From Branchiostoma floridae (lineage: Eukaryota > Chordata > Leptocardii > Amphioxiformes > Branchiostomatidae), in the NCBI RefSeq assembly GCF_000003815.2, contig NC_049981.1, positions 26,551,670-26,615,669 of the forward strand: DNA of 64,000 bases, written 5' to 3'. The notes below the pieces were generated by a model that worked only from the letters and a program-made list of their open reading frames with translations, ran no database searches and had not been told where the DNA came from. Made by a program: the position numbers and the translations under genes. The stretch's first letter is position 1. The number at the start of each line of letters is the position of its first letter. Shown one piece after another: positions 12,684 through 26,122 of this stretch.

Positions 12684-13349
12684 TAGTGGTGCGTACCTAA
12701 AGCCCGGACTTGGAATTGGACCTAAAAATGTTTAGGTCCAAGTCCAATAAAAACCTAAATGTCCGGAGCCAAGTCCGCACTTGTAAAAAGCAATCTGTCA
12801 CTTACATTCCCTTATTTTGTTCTAAACCATCTAAAACTTTCTAAAAGCTAAAATTGCGAATATGCCAATGATAGATATCCCTTAGATACACTTGTTAAAT
12901 TAATCACAGACCAATGATCAATGATTGTTACCCCTCTCTCTTTCACCCAGTTTTGTAATACCTCATGTTAATGTTTGATCTTCCATTGTGCTCCAATGAT
13001 GTACATGTATGTGCTATTGTGTATTATGCTGAAATACTGAATACAGTTTTTTAAAAATTAAAAAAAGATCTAAAACCTTCCATAGACAGTGCTATTTGCA
13101 CTGGAAAATGACAAAACACATTTCGTGTTTACACTGGCTGTATATTATTTTCATGTATTTTTCACATTGCATTTCAATTCATGCAACATGCAATTTTATA
13201 TGCACCATCTCCCCTCCCCCTCAAAAAATGCACATAATATGCAATGATGGGTTCAGGTCCGGACTTATAAGTCCAGACCTGAACCTAGCTGTACTGCTGG
13301 ACCTGAATCCGGACCTAAACCTGACATTGAGTTTAGGTACGTACCACTA
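12684..13349. mobile_element. hAT-type non-autonomous element with 8-bp target duplication
   Basis: The left terminus TAGTGGTGCGTACCTAAA matches the reverse complement of the right terminus (TAGTGGTACGTACCTAAA) with one difference. The element is flanked by an identical 8-bp duplication, TTCTGTAC (12676-12683 and 13350-13357), the hallmark of hAT-superfamily insertion. Both sub-terminal regions carry repeated AGGTCC/GGACCT words. The 666-bp interior is AT-rich and codes for nothing recognisable. Mobilisation would depend on a transposase supplied from elsewhere. Confidence 0.88.
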
Positions 13350-13822
13350 TTCTGTACCCAAATATAACAGACGTTGTTGATAATTTGTCAGTCTTATCTT
13401 ACCAAACAAGGCTATACTGTTTCCTCATGCACTGTGTAAATACGGCACTGATTTCATAATCATTATCTGATTATGTTAACCTTTGATTATCTTTCTAATG
13501 CCGGAAATATGATACTCCAATCATTCAATAGAATTAATTAAAAGTATCTTTTATTAATCAGAATAATGACATCTCCATCCGCATAATTGATATCTAGCGA
13601 TTCTTCTTTTACTCTACATATGTTACATGCTTAAAGGTCCTATCATGAAACGCTGTGAGTTGATAAATTTTACTCATTGATAATGCACAGCGGGTTCTCA
13701 TTTTCATTATTACCATACAGTTACGTTAAGCTATCTAAAAAAAAATCACGACACGCCAATTAAAATAGCAAAAACGACCATAGCATGTCCATTGTTTGGA
13801 CAGCTTGTCGAGTTATGCTGTC

Positions 13823-13861
13823 CACACACACACACGCGCACACACGCGCGCGCGCACACAC

Positions 13862-13905
<44 letters not shown>

Positions 13906-13955
13906 ACACACATGCACAGAACAGAGAGAGAGGGGGAGAAAGAGAGAGATTGAAA
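13823..13955. repeat. CA microsatellite followed by purine (AG-rich) tract
   Basis: A long (CA)n run with CG interruptions covers 13823-13917. It is followed by an AG-rich tract to about 13955. The CG-interrupted part (CGCGCGCG near 13848) is alternating purine-pyrimidine DNA of Z-forming type. Open frames here are repeat artefacts. Confidence 0.95.
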
Positions 13956-16900
13956 GAGAATCAAGCACACAAACACGCACCGTTGGTGTACATATCGTCT
14001 GCTACCTATATAACTGTTTTAAAGAAGAATTCAAATCCCACAATAGTAATGTAGGTTTTAGAATTGTATTTAATATCCTGTATGTACGTACAGTTGTACA
14101 ATCAGTTAATCTTTGTATGTTAGAATGTAGATTATTTACACGTTTTCAATCACTTCATGTATTTGATTTTGTTCACTTGCAATTAGCCCCATGAACATGA
14201 ACTTGCAATAAACATTAATAGTATATACCTTTGCGATCACGGGTTCAGCTTCAAGCAGCCTTGCTGTGTACTTTGTACAACAATTCATCCAACGTAATGA
14301 CAACGTAAAAGGGTTAATTGGCTTTGTTAACCTTGTCATTTTCATACGGATCAAATCTCCATATAACTCCGGATTTCTCTTTGATTAGTGACATTTTGAA
14401 TTGCCTTCATGAGATCTAACTTCCACGTATTATCCAGGTTAGTGCAGGACGTGAAGAGAATACGCCTGTTACGAGCCCTGTTGCCTTGTTTCTAAACAAG
14501 GGAAGGAAAAGTACAATGAAGGTCGCTAGATGTAACATCTATCACACTGCATTGCATAGTAATCACAAAACATATGAAGACATCTTTATCATAAAGCAAC
14601 GCGGCATCTTTTTACACAGAATAACATAATTCAAAACCCTGCGCATCTGATAACGAGTATTGCAAACTATGCTCGATATGCATCACAGCAACATTTTATG
14701 GTGGGCTATGTATAGAACACAAACGATGAAAGTAATCGTTTTCTTTTAATGCGAAGGCAAATTTCTACGACCGAATGTTACTATCTGGTCACCTTTCCTG
14801 TAAGAGTACTAAGTCTAAGACATCGTACACACAGGTAATTGTACATAATCTGTTGGGAAAACAACTAAATCTCCCAACTGCGGCTGTTTTTAGTTTTTAC
14901 AAGACTCTGACGTGTTTCCAGTGGCGATCTTCAGGCCATGAGGCAGGAAGTGGAACATCAAAGATAACGTGCCTGTAAACGCTTTCCTAAGGCGCTCGGT
15001 CTAAGTACTTCTTCAAATGTCCATGTCATTTTAGTAGGACAGATCTGTTTCCGATCTGTGACGGTTTGAATTATTTGAGTCTTTGTTAGTACTTTGTTAG
15101 TAGTTGCATTTTCAGAACATGATGTGGCTAAATATGTGAATGAATTTGAATAGACTTTTGCGCGCTGTTGTTTGAAACGGTTTGAAACTTTTGACAGAGG
15201 ATTATTAACCAAGTTCAATTTACGTTCTGCAAATTTGAAGTGTTGTGGGACGACATCAAATTAACGATGAATATTTGAGAAGACACACATCGATATCACC
15301 CGAAGAGTATTAAATTGGTTGGAAAATTTATTTTGGTTGATACAGATCTCAAATCTAGAATATATTACATACAGACAAGCTGCAGGAGGCAATGTAAGAT
15401 CATGCAGAGACCGTCTCACATGTAAGCGTACATAAACGTCAAAGAGTGCTTACTATGGTAGAACTCAAGAACATCGTTGAGAAAGGCTTTCTAGCAATGT
15501 TAATACGTTTACCTTAAGCTAATTAGTTATTAAGATTAAGTGTAGAAAATTTTGGACAAGAGCACGTGTTATTGGACTGTATAGGTCTTCTAATGACCAT
15601 GGAGGGTATAGACTTCCCTGGAAATGATAGAATACCTAATATTTTTTCATACTTTTGTAGCACCACGGGCGTCCCACCGAGTCATACCTATTTAGATATC
15701 ATTGATGTGCCTGGTATCAACCCACGTCAGAATATGTTGTATCTTTTTATCTTGGTGATGTTTGAAACATCAACGGCTTAGCTGTAGCGTTTGTAGAGGA
15801 CATTTTTCACTGAAATGTCAAAACGGCTACAGTAAATCATGCTTGACGTGAAGAGTGTAACACATGCTTTCCTGCTGATATTGAAAAACTTTAACGGTGT
15901 ACCTCTATCGGCGAGAATATATTGCACAACAGCTATCTACCACTCAAAAGCCACAACCATAGTGTGCAAGTCCAAAACACGAGATATTAAAACCGGGCGT
16001 TCGGCTGCACTATCCTAGCAAGCCGCTAGTAAGCCCATCATCAAATTTCATATTTATTCTGTCGACCCCCACCAACATACCTAATATCATAAAGATCCAT
16101 CCACAACGTCTTGAGTTATGCTATTTACGGATACAGAAACATACAGACAGGCAAATGATACCCAAAACATTAACATTCTTGGTGAAGATAAAAATAGGTA
16201 ATATAGTCTTTTAGAAGCAACATTCTCAAGAACAAAGTATGAACGCTCCCATTAGTATGTTTCCTACGCTTACAAGCATTAGGAACTGAACCGTGATTCT
16301 AATTCTACAGGCTTACCGAGTAAATCCCTTGAAGTCAGATGCGACCACTGCCGGCCAGGTGGCTGTGTAAGATTAATGGTCTTGTCGCGGGGTATCACAA
16401 CACATCAAAGGATCAGGCCAAGACCTCTACGGGAGGTCCTTCATCACAACATTCGTCTTCAGTCCTAAGCGACGTTAAATGGATTGTTCTCACAAGTTCA
16501 TACATTTACCGTTCAGATAATGCCATTAGTTCTAGTACATGTCTCAAAGAGAGAATGTTTATGGAGCGATTCAACAATTAGAGGGTCCGACAGGATGAGG
16601 AACGTTGGTTGAAATCGACGGGAAAATCTGAAACGGAGAGCACCATTCCGTCTTGTAGTAGTGATCTACGCCTAGATTTCGTGTAAACTTGTCTAAAGTC
16701 GGTGGAATCCATAGACTTCATGAGAGATCAATCACATCAGACATTCTTAAAACAGATGACTCGGCACCAAGGCACATAAATCCTCCCTATTATATAGAAA
16801 TAACCTGGGAAATTGTGATTGGGTGGAAATGGCCATGAGTGCAAGTGATCCTTGTTTCTTTATCTTCGACAATCCTGCCAATTATATTTCATACCCCAAC

Positions 16901-18617
16901 AGCCACTTCCAGTAGCTTGCCGTAAATTGGCTGCCTTAGCGTGAAATTGGCAGCACTTTTTGTATTAGGTTCAGAAAACTGGCGGTAAATGACCTCCCTT
17001 CGACCTCTTGGAGACAAATAGCTTGCTTCTTCAGTCTTCAGGCTATGAGTGACGTTCATCGGCAGTTATTACAGACCTGCTCCATCCAATACGGTAGGCG
17101 TCTCTCCAGAAGTTGTAACATGCGGTTGCTAGATATGAGTTAGATATGACTTGGATACATGATAGATGGATTAAAGATACGACAAGTTGCTCGTTGTGAT
17201 AACGTTATATTCTGTCCCCACGTGCTGAATTCCAAACAGACGAACAAAGTACAGGCAGTAACACAATGAGCAACAACTGTTGTGAAACAATTTCTACTCC
17301 CGGTGGATTTGAGGTCTTTGGTGTACTTTACAATGTTTAACGCTTTTGATTAGTAGATAATAGGATTGGATGATATGGGAAGACTGCTGTTTTATTGTGG
17401 ATATATATTGGTAAGACGGGCAATGCGTGGGGGAAAATGAAGACCTTATTCCTTATAAAGCTGTACATTGATAGTTGAATGCCAATGATATCTGCAGAAC
17501 AGTTCATTTAGTGCCATTTTCCATCCTATATTCTTGACTGGAAGGATACATGTACACATTTCCTTGAGACCTTTTGCGTCATTTTTTTACTCACCTCCGG
17601 TAAAAATATACTCCAGCCGTCTCTTTTCAGTATTGGAATTCATAAATCATTCAAGCCTTGAAAATCGTATTAGTTTTTTCTGATATCCTCGCGCCTCCCT
17701 ACGAGGGACCATTATGGACTGATCCATGTGAGCCGGGCCTGGCTGCCTGTGGGCCGCCCTGTGCGGGAGGATGATGCAGCTGCGGCACCGTGTACCGGCT
17801 CTGTCCGTCAGCTCTATATGATTCAAACAGCCAGACACCGGCTCATTCTCACAGACTTACCTGTTGATTGCGGTGAGTACGGTCTACGGTTTTTATTGCC
17901 ATTGCAACTATACACGTTTTTACATCTATTTTTCATGAGATAAAATCTGTCGCCTGATGGTTTTCTCATTCTTTGCTAAGTTAGATATGTAGTTTTACAG
18001 CATTCCTTTCCGAGCAACTGCTTATCCACAAAGACATCTACTGCTTCAGTTTGACACGTTTCCACAAATTTCCGGATCCCGTTGATATTTTTTGAAAACC
18101 TTCCTATGTAGAAATCACGCAAGGGCGAGTTCATGTTTCAGACCTTCCCTATTTCTGAGCATCTATAATATCTATTTTTTTATCACAAACCAACTAGTTT
18201 TACAGACCACATAAAATACAGCTTAGTCAACTGTTACTTCATTTTGATGATGATGTTTTTTATCAAATAAGATAATGTGCAATTTTGCTTAAACCGCCGC
18301 TATAGTACGGTTTTGTGATTTATACATCTAACACAATGTCTAAATCAATGCCTCAGCCGTGCATACCTACAACATTTGGTTTCTAGCAAAGCACACACGA
18401 ATCTCAATCATTAGTGTCATTTATGCTGTTAGGAGGAAATGGTGATTTAGCCAATCTCTTCTACAATCCATCAGGTACATGAAACAACCATTACAGACTT
18501 AACATTTCTTCGTGCGCTGATGTTTTATTAGTTTCCCCTTTCCACTAAACGGCGATCACTGAAGTACCACACAGCGACCAAACGTGGAGTTGCATAATTG
18601 GAATATGGTGCACGCTG
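13956..18617. other. Stretch with no supported gene
   Basis: AT-rich sequence with scattered short open frames and no convincing exon. Around 16000-16200 the sequence has the look of an old dispersed repeat, but no termini could be defined. A GC-richer block at 17672-17873 stays open and ends at a consensus-like GTGAGT, yet no partner exon was found. Confidence 0.45.
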
Positions 18618-18727
18618 TCAATTAAGTATGATATAGAAATAATTGTGACATAGAAATAAGTATGGTATAGAAGTATGATATAGAAAATTAAGTATGATAT
18701 AGAAAATTAAGTATGATATAGAAAATA
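18618..18727. repeat. Short tandem repeat, unit about 20 bp
   Basis: Five to six imperfect head-to-tail copies of a unit close to AATTAAGTATGATATAGAAA. The last three copies are nearly identical and the earlier ones degenerate or shortened. Confidence 0.85.
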
Positions 18728-19120
18728 ACAAAACATATCGTTCTTTATCGATATAAGCGACCTGTCAAATGTATGGTCGCTGCGTGGTTGCAGCACGGTC
18801 ACAGCCTCTAGTGGAAAGGCGGTGTAAGTAAGCTCAAGGCGGAGTAACTGTATCTCATGCATCGTTAGCTGTTGAATTTAATTTTACTTTAACCCTATCA
18901 TCTCGAAAGACAGGTCAGTAAGTCTGTCAATGAATATCTCCACACGTCTGATTCAGCTTTAATGGGCACAAACCAAGCTTATGATTTAGTTTCAAAGTTA
19001 CGAAGGTTGCCATATGTATTCAGAACACACCAACACGTTTTCAACTTTCGTCTGAAAGATTTGTTCGACCGGGAATCGATGTAGACAATAGTTAACTTGA
19101 TGATGGAAAATGGTGCAGAT

Positions 19121-19547
19121 TAGGGCTGGGTGCCGGTACAGAAAATTCAGGTCCAGGTCCGGTTCAGGTCCAAAGCATCAGGTCCAGGTTCGGACCTGCA
19201 CCTGGACCTGATTCAGTATGACTCATACCAATGGTCCATTTCACTACAAAGAAATCTGTTTGGTGGAACATCACTTACACTGGCGTTTAAAAAATCTTCC
19301 AACACTAACTGTAATTGTACGATTGGTTGTAAAACTTGGTAGAAATTACTATAAACTCTACTCTACTTCACTCTTGTTATTTTCTTCCACCTGCAAGCGC
19401 CAAAACGTGTGAATGTCTGATAAAATAATCTGTTAATTTTCTAATCGGTCCAACATCCGGTCCACCTAATTTTTTTCCGGTCCGTTTTTTCTGGACCGGT
19501 CCAATAAGAAAAAAAAGGTTTTGTACCGGTACCGATACTCAGCCCTA
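19121..19547. mobile_element. hAT-type MITE with 8-bp target duplication
   Basis: The termini are inverted: left TAGGGCTGGGTGCCGGTACA, right ending ACTCAGCCCTA with GTACCGGTACC just inside. Identical 8-bp flanks GTGCAGAT (19113-19120 and 19548-19555) are the target-site duplication. The 427-bp interior is dense in AGGTCC/GGACCT words on the left and CCGGTCC/GGACCGG words on the right, so much of it can fold back. It has no transposase. The element differs in terminal sequence from the hAT-type element at 12684 but shares the AGGTCC-rich sub-terminal style. Confidence 0.92.
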
Positions 19548-19555
19548 GTGCAGAT

Positions 19556-22500
19556 TATAGTGCAGCAGACACAACAGTGGAGGGGAAGTTATTAGAAATG
19601 CCTTGATTAAAGCGTATATAAATGGGCACGGCTGAAAGGTGGATTTGAACAGACCAATATATGAAAATGGTGCGACCAAATATTTGCCTGGTTGTTCAAA
19701 GAATTACACCGATAAAGAACTATGTGTCTTGTGTTTTGTTGTCTTCTAGATGATACTTAACCTTTTGACAGCTTGCACCATATATTAACAGGCCTTTGAC
19801 TTTGTACCCGATAACATTTTCTCTCAAAATTTGTTCCCAAGTATTTTATGATGTTTGTCTGCCTCGATATACAAACGTGCATCTTTGTCATGGGGAAAAA
19901 AGTACAGAAATATTCTAATTTCCCCGACTGAGTGAAGTATGGTTATTACAGATAAAACACTCAATAATGCATGTTGAATGAAACCCCTGCATATTGAAAG
20001 GTATTTAGCAGCATATGAAGTAATCAAGAAGACTAACTACAGGGAATAAGATTTATGAACCCTTGCTGGGGATAAGAACATCTATTACCGCAGGCAGCTT
20101 TAGCTATTTATCTCTTATCTAAAAATAACGTTTTCTAATAAAAAATCGTGATAACTACTTTCACACATGACAGTAATACGAGTAGAAACAAACTTGTTAA
20201 ACGTTTTTACTACATTTTTTCCGTACGTAACTAATTTGTTTTCTATTTTCTTAAAAGTGAAAAAGAAATAAATAACACCCCTCTACCTCATTTTTTTCAC
20301 AAAAGACAGATCTGCGAATGCTCTTACTAAGATAACCATGTAGAAAGGAGTTACGGCTATTTCAGTTGACGTTTTCGATATTTTTTAAGCAGCGCAAAAG
20401 GCCATGACAACTTTGTAACCGGCAGGCATCCTTGCATTCGACACTCTGCATTGAGGAGCAGGGAAACTTTTGTAGCTTGATTTCGTTATTGGCGCGTGAG
20501 TCTGAAGTTATTAGAGCCGACCAGGCTTGTAGTGTATTTTTTAAGTATATGTGGTAGATCACATAGGTATGCAGAAATTAATCCAAGATCGTCTCATCAT
20601 CGGATTCTACAAATTAATTGCACACAAAACAATGTACGGATGGTGCACCACGATATCATACAACTGTGCTATAGAGTAGATTATATGTTCACCGGAGTGT
20701 GGTATTGGAGCCGTGCAGAGGGAAAATGTGGGCGGGTGTTTTTAGAAGATACGGGAGCCCTTAATAAGGATGGTTTGTTATTTGAAGACTCTGGTGTTTC
20801 TAGGCTTAAGTCCGTTTAGTTTGGCGCGAAGCTTGTTATGCCCTAGGCCTATGGTTGGTTCGTGATGTCTTCCTTGGGTGCTTGCTGTCTAGGCCGTGTT
20901 CATTGCCTGGCTGCCGTTCTTATTAGATCATTATGTGCGGTGCTCACTGTCAGGCTATTGACACTCACTGCCCAAACGTGATTGCGTAGACGATATTCAC
21001 TGTGAGCAATGTCAGTGTATGTGTGGATCACTTAATTTTGGCCTGTCATTTCACAAACACTTCGACCTATCTACGTATTAACAATGCAAATTTATAATCT
21101 ACTTCATTGGGACAACACAAACTTTGAAATAGGATTGCTTCTAATATCAGTTGAGGTGTAGAAGGATGTATGGCTGACTTTTGATCCCATGTCTTGACCT
21201 ATGAAGTCTGCCTGAAACAAACCATGATTTGATTCCATCCTATGTATTCAGACTTTACGTGTTTCTTCGATCCAAGACCAAGTGTTCGCCACGCTCACAC
21301 ACACATGCAGATCGTTTCATCGGTAAGGCTGGAGGTCCGAAAGACACAGTGTAAAGCGCCTTGGTATCTTGTTCACAATTCCGCTTTAATTCCATACCAG
21401 CTCATTGATGTACTTTTGATTTTACCTCTGCTGACGAACTGACCCGAGTCGCTCTCGTGTTGCGTTGATGGGTGAGGTCAACATACCGTATTCACTTTAT
21501 TGAGCGCCCTTTTGGAGAGCATCTCTGGAGAGCTTGTTACTAGCTTTATAACCCTCCTCACGTCCTGGTAACAAGGACGCTCAGGCAAGGTGGGTTCTCG
21601 GTGCAATACCGATTTCCCAGGTCAATGTTGTACTCACAAATCAGGCAATCTTTCCTACCAATTCAATTTTCGAAACATAACTTTACCGACATGTATAAAT
21701 CTATTCTGTTGTTCTGATTGAATTACCCTTTTTGTCTCGACAGGCTCGTCGCTTTCAATGTCGACTTGAATCTTGTGCTGACTGTCCCTCAATGTTTGGA
21801 GGGACGCCATGTACAGTCGTGATAAGGCGTTCTCATTACTTTACCGACCATTAAGACGGCGAGCCTTTTAGAGTTAAAGAAGAGGTGAAGCTGGAATGTA
21901 CCTGGCATGCTTTTAATCTAAAAGGATGTTAGAAACGCTGACGTGGGGAGCACCAGAGCCACTTATTTCCCAAAGAGGACCGACAGCCTACGCGTTCTTT
22001 CAATGATGAAAGGATAATTATGTGAAGGAGGCAGCATTTACTAGACTTATCCCACCACAGAGCTTCAACTTCCTTCCGTTGTCGCTGCTATTAGAGTTCA
22101 AATATATGGCATTAAGGGCACAAGAGAGTTACTGTTCCAGGAAAGATCGCTTCTGACATGGACAACGAAATGATTGCTGAAAGTCTAAAGTATTTTGGGA
22201 GAAATTAAGACTCAAGATCTGCACGTTTTCGACAAGGGCAACACTAAAACCTACTCATGACCATAGCCCTACAATTTACCAACATTTTAGACTTTAGCAG
22301 CTCTGAATATCCTACCAGCGCTACTCTACTTCACTCTAAATCTAGCCACGAAACAGGCAGAAATTATCCTCCTCTATATGACACTTTTCCAAGTTCTCTT
22401 TTCTATCAGACTGTTCACCTACCATAACATTTCTTGCAATGTTAGTAAAAGGGTCATTAAAAGTGGTAAGAGCTTCCCTTCAATGCTCCTGGAAATTGCT

Positions 22501-25500
22501 TTATAAAAGCTCTGTACTGCCCCGGGCACAGATTGCTGATAGAATAGCCAGCACTTCCTGAAATTCCCTGTATATTGGGAAGGGAAGGCTGCAGGGCCAA
22601 GAAGCCACATCACCCCTCCCCATCCCCAGTGATGCATAATGACAGAGCAAAGCCTAAGATTGAATGTACACTGGTTATGTGGACACTTTCCAGAAGCAAC
22701 CTTTTATGACCATTTACGCCATGAAAGAAAACCTCAGATAAAACCACTATAAGCCATATATACGAGTGACTGATTTGCCCAATAAATTGAAATGTGCTTG
22801 GGCACGTACGGTGGAATGGAGACTCTTCGAAAGAGTACTTTTTGAGGTCATGCCGGGAAAGCTTGTATAACATGCAATTTATAGATTATATGTTCTGGCG
22901 CCTGTTACGTAGTTTCGATGTCACGACCTCTGCTAATACCAATTTGTATTTATTACTGTTTGCTGCAAAGAAGACAGGGATATTCGTAACTCTCTCAAGC
23001 ATGTTGTCTGTCCTGTCGTCAGATTCTTGTAACTAATGCTCTCCCCTTCCACGAACATTCATCTTGCGATACCTGTCATTCTCATTTCGAAGAGACGGTT
23101 CTTTGTATCAACCTCACAAAACCCTTCGTAATACCTAAAGGACTTGACTTTCAACTTATAGAAGAGCGGCTCAAAGACTTATTAATGGACGAAACCACTC
23201 GCCTGTAGGTAAACGCTTTGAATCTACGGAGAAAGATCCATTGGCTTCTCAATAATTTGAAGGGTGTTAACGACATCACTTAGTTAGCAGGCATGCGTGA
23301 CAAACATAGCAAGTTCATTGTCAAAGGCGCGGTATCACAGCTGATTAGGAGACACGGCAATCGCAGGGAAGGTGAAGGTTTGGGTACGACGGGCTATTCG
23401 CAGTTTCTATGTCAGGCGTAGAAACTACCTCGATGACAATGGCATCGCGCGCTACCATTGCAGATTTAATTAGCCTGTATAGTTAGTAAATTTATTTTGT
23501 GTCACTGTGCAGTCGTTTGAAATTAACCATTGTGGTGCCAATAAAGCTTCTACAATAATAACTTGCCTTCCAGTTTAGATTCTAATCTAGAATATACTAA
23601 TTGATTATTGGCTCAAAGTGCTTGAGTTCATGCACCGTTAAGGTGCATAAAACATTTGACCGTTATCAGAGCAATAACGAAAGTGAGAGTTGTTCCTCCC
23701 ATCTCTGCCTCCGGCAGCCGGTCTGACAGGATCGATGTTGGATGATGGAAGAGCGGTGTTGGCACAAAATGTCGTGATTACCATCGTCCACTGGCAGCGG
23801 CTGAACTGATTTCCCAACAGCAGAACATCGTACACTACCACGTAAAGTCAAGGACTGACTGAACTTCTGTAATAACCGTGCAACCCCATAAAGCTCTAAG
23901 CTTTCTTTTGGGACCAAACGGAATAGAGTTGGAGCAAGAAATAATCACATCATTGCATGTGCGGATAAAACCTCCAAGTTTGATTTCAGGCCGCTGTATA
24001 GAAAACCACACTTTCCTATTCTTCACGCGTCCGTTACCATAGATACATTCACTACTAATAAAGGTCACACAATCCCATGTAGTCACGGTTGTATGACCAT
24101 TGAAACACGCTTCTGAGAGGATGAATTATCTTAGTGAGTTACACATTATGAATCTTGAACCCCATGACCAAGGACTTACGTTACGCTTTGATAAAAGTTC
24201 AGGCTGACTATCACGCCACCGCTCAGCTCGCAATGTTGATTGCTGGATGTTTCACACACCTGCCAGAAGATGCAACATTTGCTTGTCGGCATTTTCATAC
24301 AAGGATAACTTTACTTAAAATCAACAAATACAGGCAAAAGAGGATTATATTTGGATAAAAAGAATTCGTTTGGCACTTCCTTGAAGCTTTCTTTGATACC
24401 CGTGTGGCGGGCCGTGCGATAAGACTTCCCTCCGAGACAAGCAACCAAGGAATACAAATGATTCTTTCCCGCTACTCTTACGGAATAAAACGTACACGTT
24501 TTCCTAGTCATTTATTTGAGCGAACGTCTTGCATATATGCCAGACACTTAAAAGTTCTGCGAATTGGATTGCAAACGTTCCCATTTCCTGGGGATATGAA
24601 CTCATTTAGAATGGTGAACCCGTAATCGTTCCTACGACTCTTCTGTGGCGATGGGGGCGCTCTAGAGATTCTTCTGCAATCGATGACGAACAGAGAGCTT
24701 TTCAAAATATCACTGTGGAGAAAATATGATGTGCAAGGGCTTGGAAAAGTAAGTGAAACGTATTCATGTTAACACCTGGGAACCAAAGTAAAACAGCCCA
24801 TACATGTATCTATAGCTGAAGCTCGTGAATACAATTACCTGTATAATAAGAGAGTGGCCCTACTGTGTCACAGGTGCTTCTACAATCACAAAGTTGCCGC
24901 ATTGCCAGCGTCACTGAACACGAATTCCATTACTCGAAGAAGGGCCAACGTTCTTTCTCTATGTGTTTAATTGCAAAAGCCTAATCTAAAGCAACTATGT
25001 TATTACTATAAGCATTTTGTCACTTGCAACCAGTGTTAGAATAACACAACTCCTTCTCCTTCTAGTCCATTGTCATTGACAGTGGTTACCGCATCCTCGC
25101 GTATGTCGTTCACCTTAACCCATTATCATTCATAGAATACTCAACTTTTTATACAGATTCCTATTACCGAACAGAATTGGTCAAGGCGCATTAAATGCTT
25201 GCAATACATGGTTTCCTTCCTTAAAACATTCAAAAAGCTTTATCCAGTCTAGCAGATTCTTATCAAAGTCTGACAACACAACGGAAAACTTTGATGTGAT
25301 CCAAGAATTGGAAAAAATCTGATGGCTTACATTCCTGTCCTCGATTACCACCCGTCGTGCTTAGTTGTGGTCTATTGTGTCCGAATGTTATGAGACATGA
25401 CGCAGACGATAGCATTGAAAACCGTAATCGATTTTTTCTGCCTGTGTGATATCAGACTTCCGTCGGCGAGCTGGGATAAAAGAAAAGATAACATCGGCAA

Positions 25501-25633
25501 ACCATCGTGCAAAACCAACCATCTTAGAGGCGCCCATGTTTCCTCCAACCTAGGAAGAATGGCAACAGTGATACTTATCAACTTTGACGCGTAGCCTGTG
25601 CTATCTAATACGTTTGTCTGGTTCTATATTTCA
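19556..25633. other. Stretch with no supported gene
   Basis: No gene is supported. Two open blocks on the minus strand look slightly coding-like but have no partner exons: 22419-22637, containing KAISRSIEGKLLPLL, and 23638-23917, a GC-richer patch. The stretch forms the upstream region of the GPCR gene; its promoter could not be placed. Confidence 0.45.
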
Positions 25634-25661
25634 GAGTCCTGTCCAAACAGGAAGGCAGTTG

Positions 25662-25730
25662 ATGTTGATGTGGACGCACAGAAAGCTATCACAAATACAT
25701 TATCCATCATTTTTACGCATCATTGGTTGA
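25662..25730 (+). promoter_or_regulatory. Upstream open reading frame before the GPCR start
   Basis: An ATG at 25662 opens a 22-codon frame ending with TGA at 25728-25730. It lies 55 bases before the proposed GPCR ATG and in a different frame. A polypyrimidine-poor but usable acceptor (TATATTTCAG) sits at 25634, so this leader may be a 5' untranslated exon. If the leader is transcribed, the uORF could dampen receptor translation; that effect is inference. Confidence 0.45.
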
Positions 25731-25785
25731 TTTCCAATACCTTGAATTACTAAATGAAAGGAATCAACAACAAAAGACTTTACAA

Positions 25786-26122
25786 ATGTCATTTGGCCAC
25801 GAACTGAAAGTATCTTTGGAAGAGATGAAAGAAATTGATTCCAACGGCAGCATCGGGGACAACCAGACCATGGGGTCACAGAATAGTGGTTATTCGGATT
25901 CCATTCTGAAACAAAGTCCCGCAGTCATTGTTGTCTTTGTGATCGGCTATTTGTCCGTATTTGTCGTGTGCATCATCGGCAACATCCTGGTCATCTATGT
26001 GGTGATGAAGATACCCCGGATGCGGACGGTCACCAACTACTTCATCCTGAACTTGGCCACGAGTGACCTCCTCGTCGCCATCTTCTGCATCCCCTTCACA
26101 CTGGTCGATAACATCATCAAAG
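25786..26122 (+). other. GPCR exon 1 (N-terminus, TM1, TM2)
   Basis: Codes residues 1-112 plus the first base of codon 113. It carries the glycosylated N-terminus, TM1 and TM2 up to LVDNIIK. It ends AAAG followed by the donor GTTGGT, which is weak at positions +3 to +6. Reading on past the donor gives a stop within about 14 codons. Confidence 0.9.

Noticed and set aside
17672-17873. Open GC-rich block ending at a good GTGAGT donor
   Set aside because: No acceptor, no partner exon, and an equally good donor on the opposite strand overlaps it.
22419-22637. Minus-strand frame containing KAISRSIEGKLLPLL
   Set aside because: Reads smoothly, but no family, start or splice evidence; possibly an old repeat.
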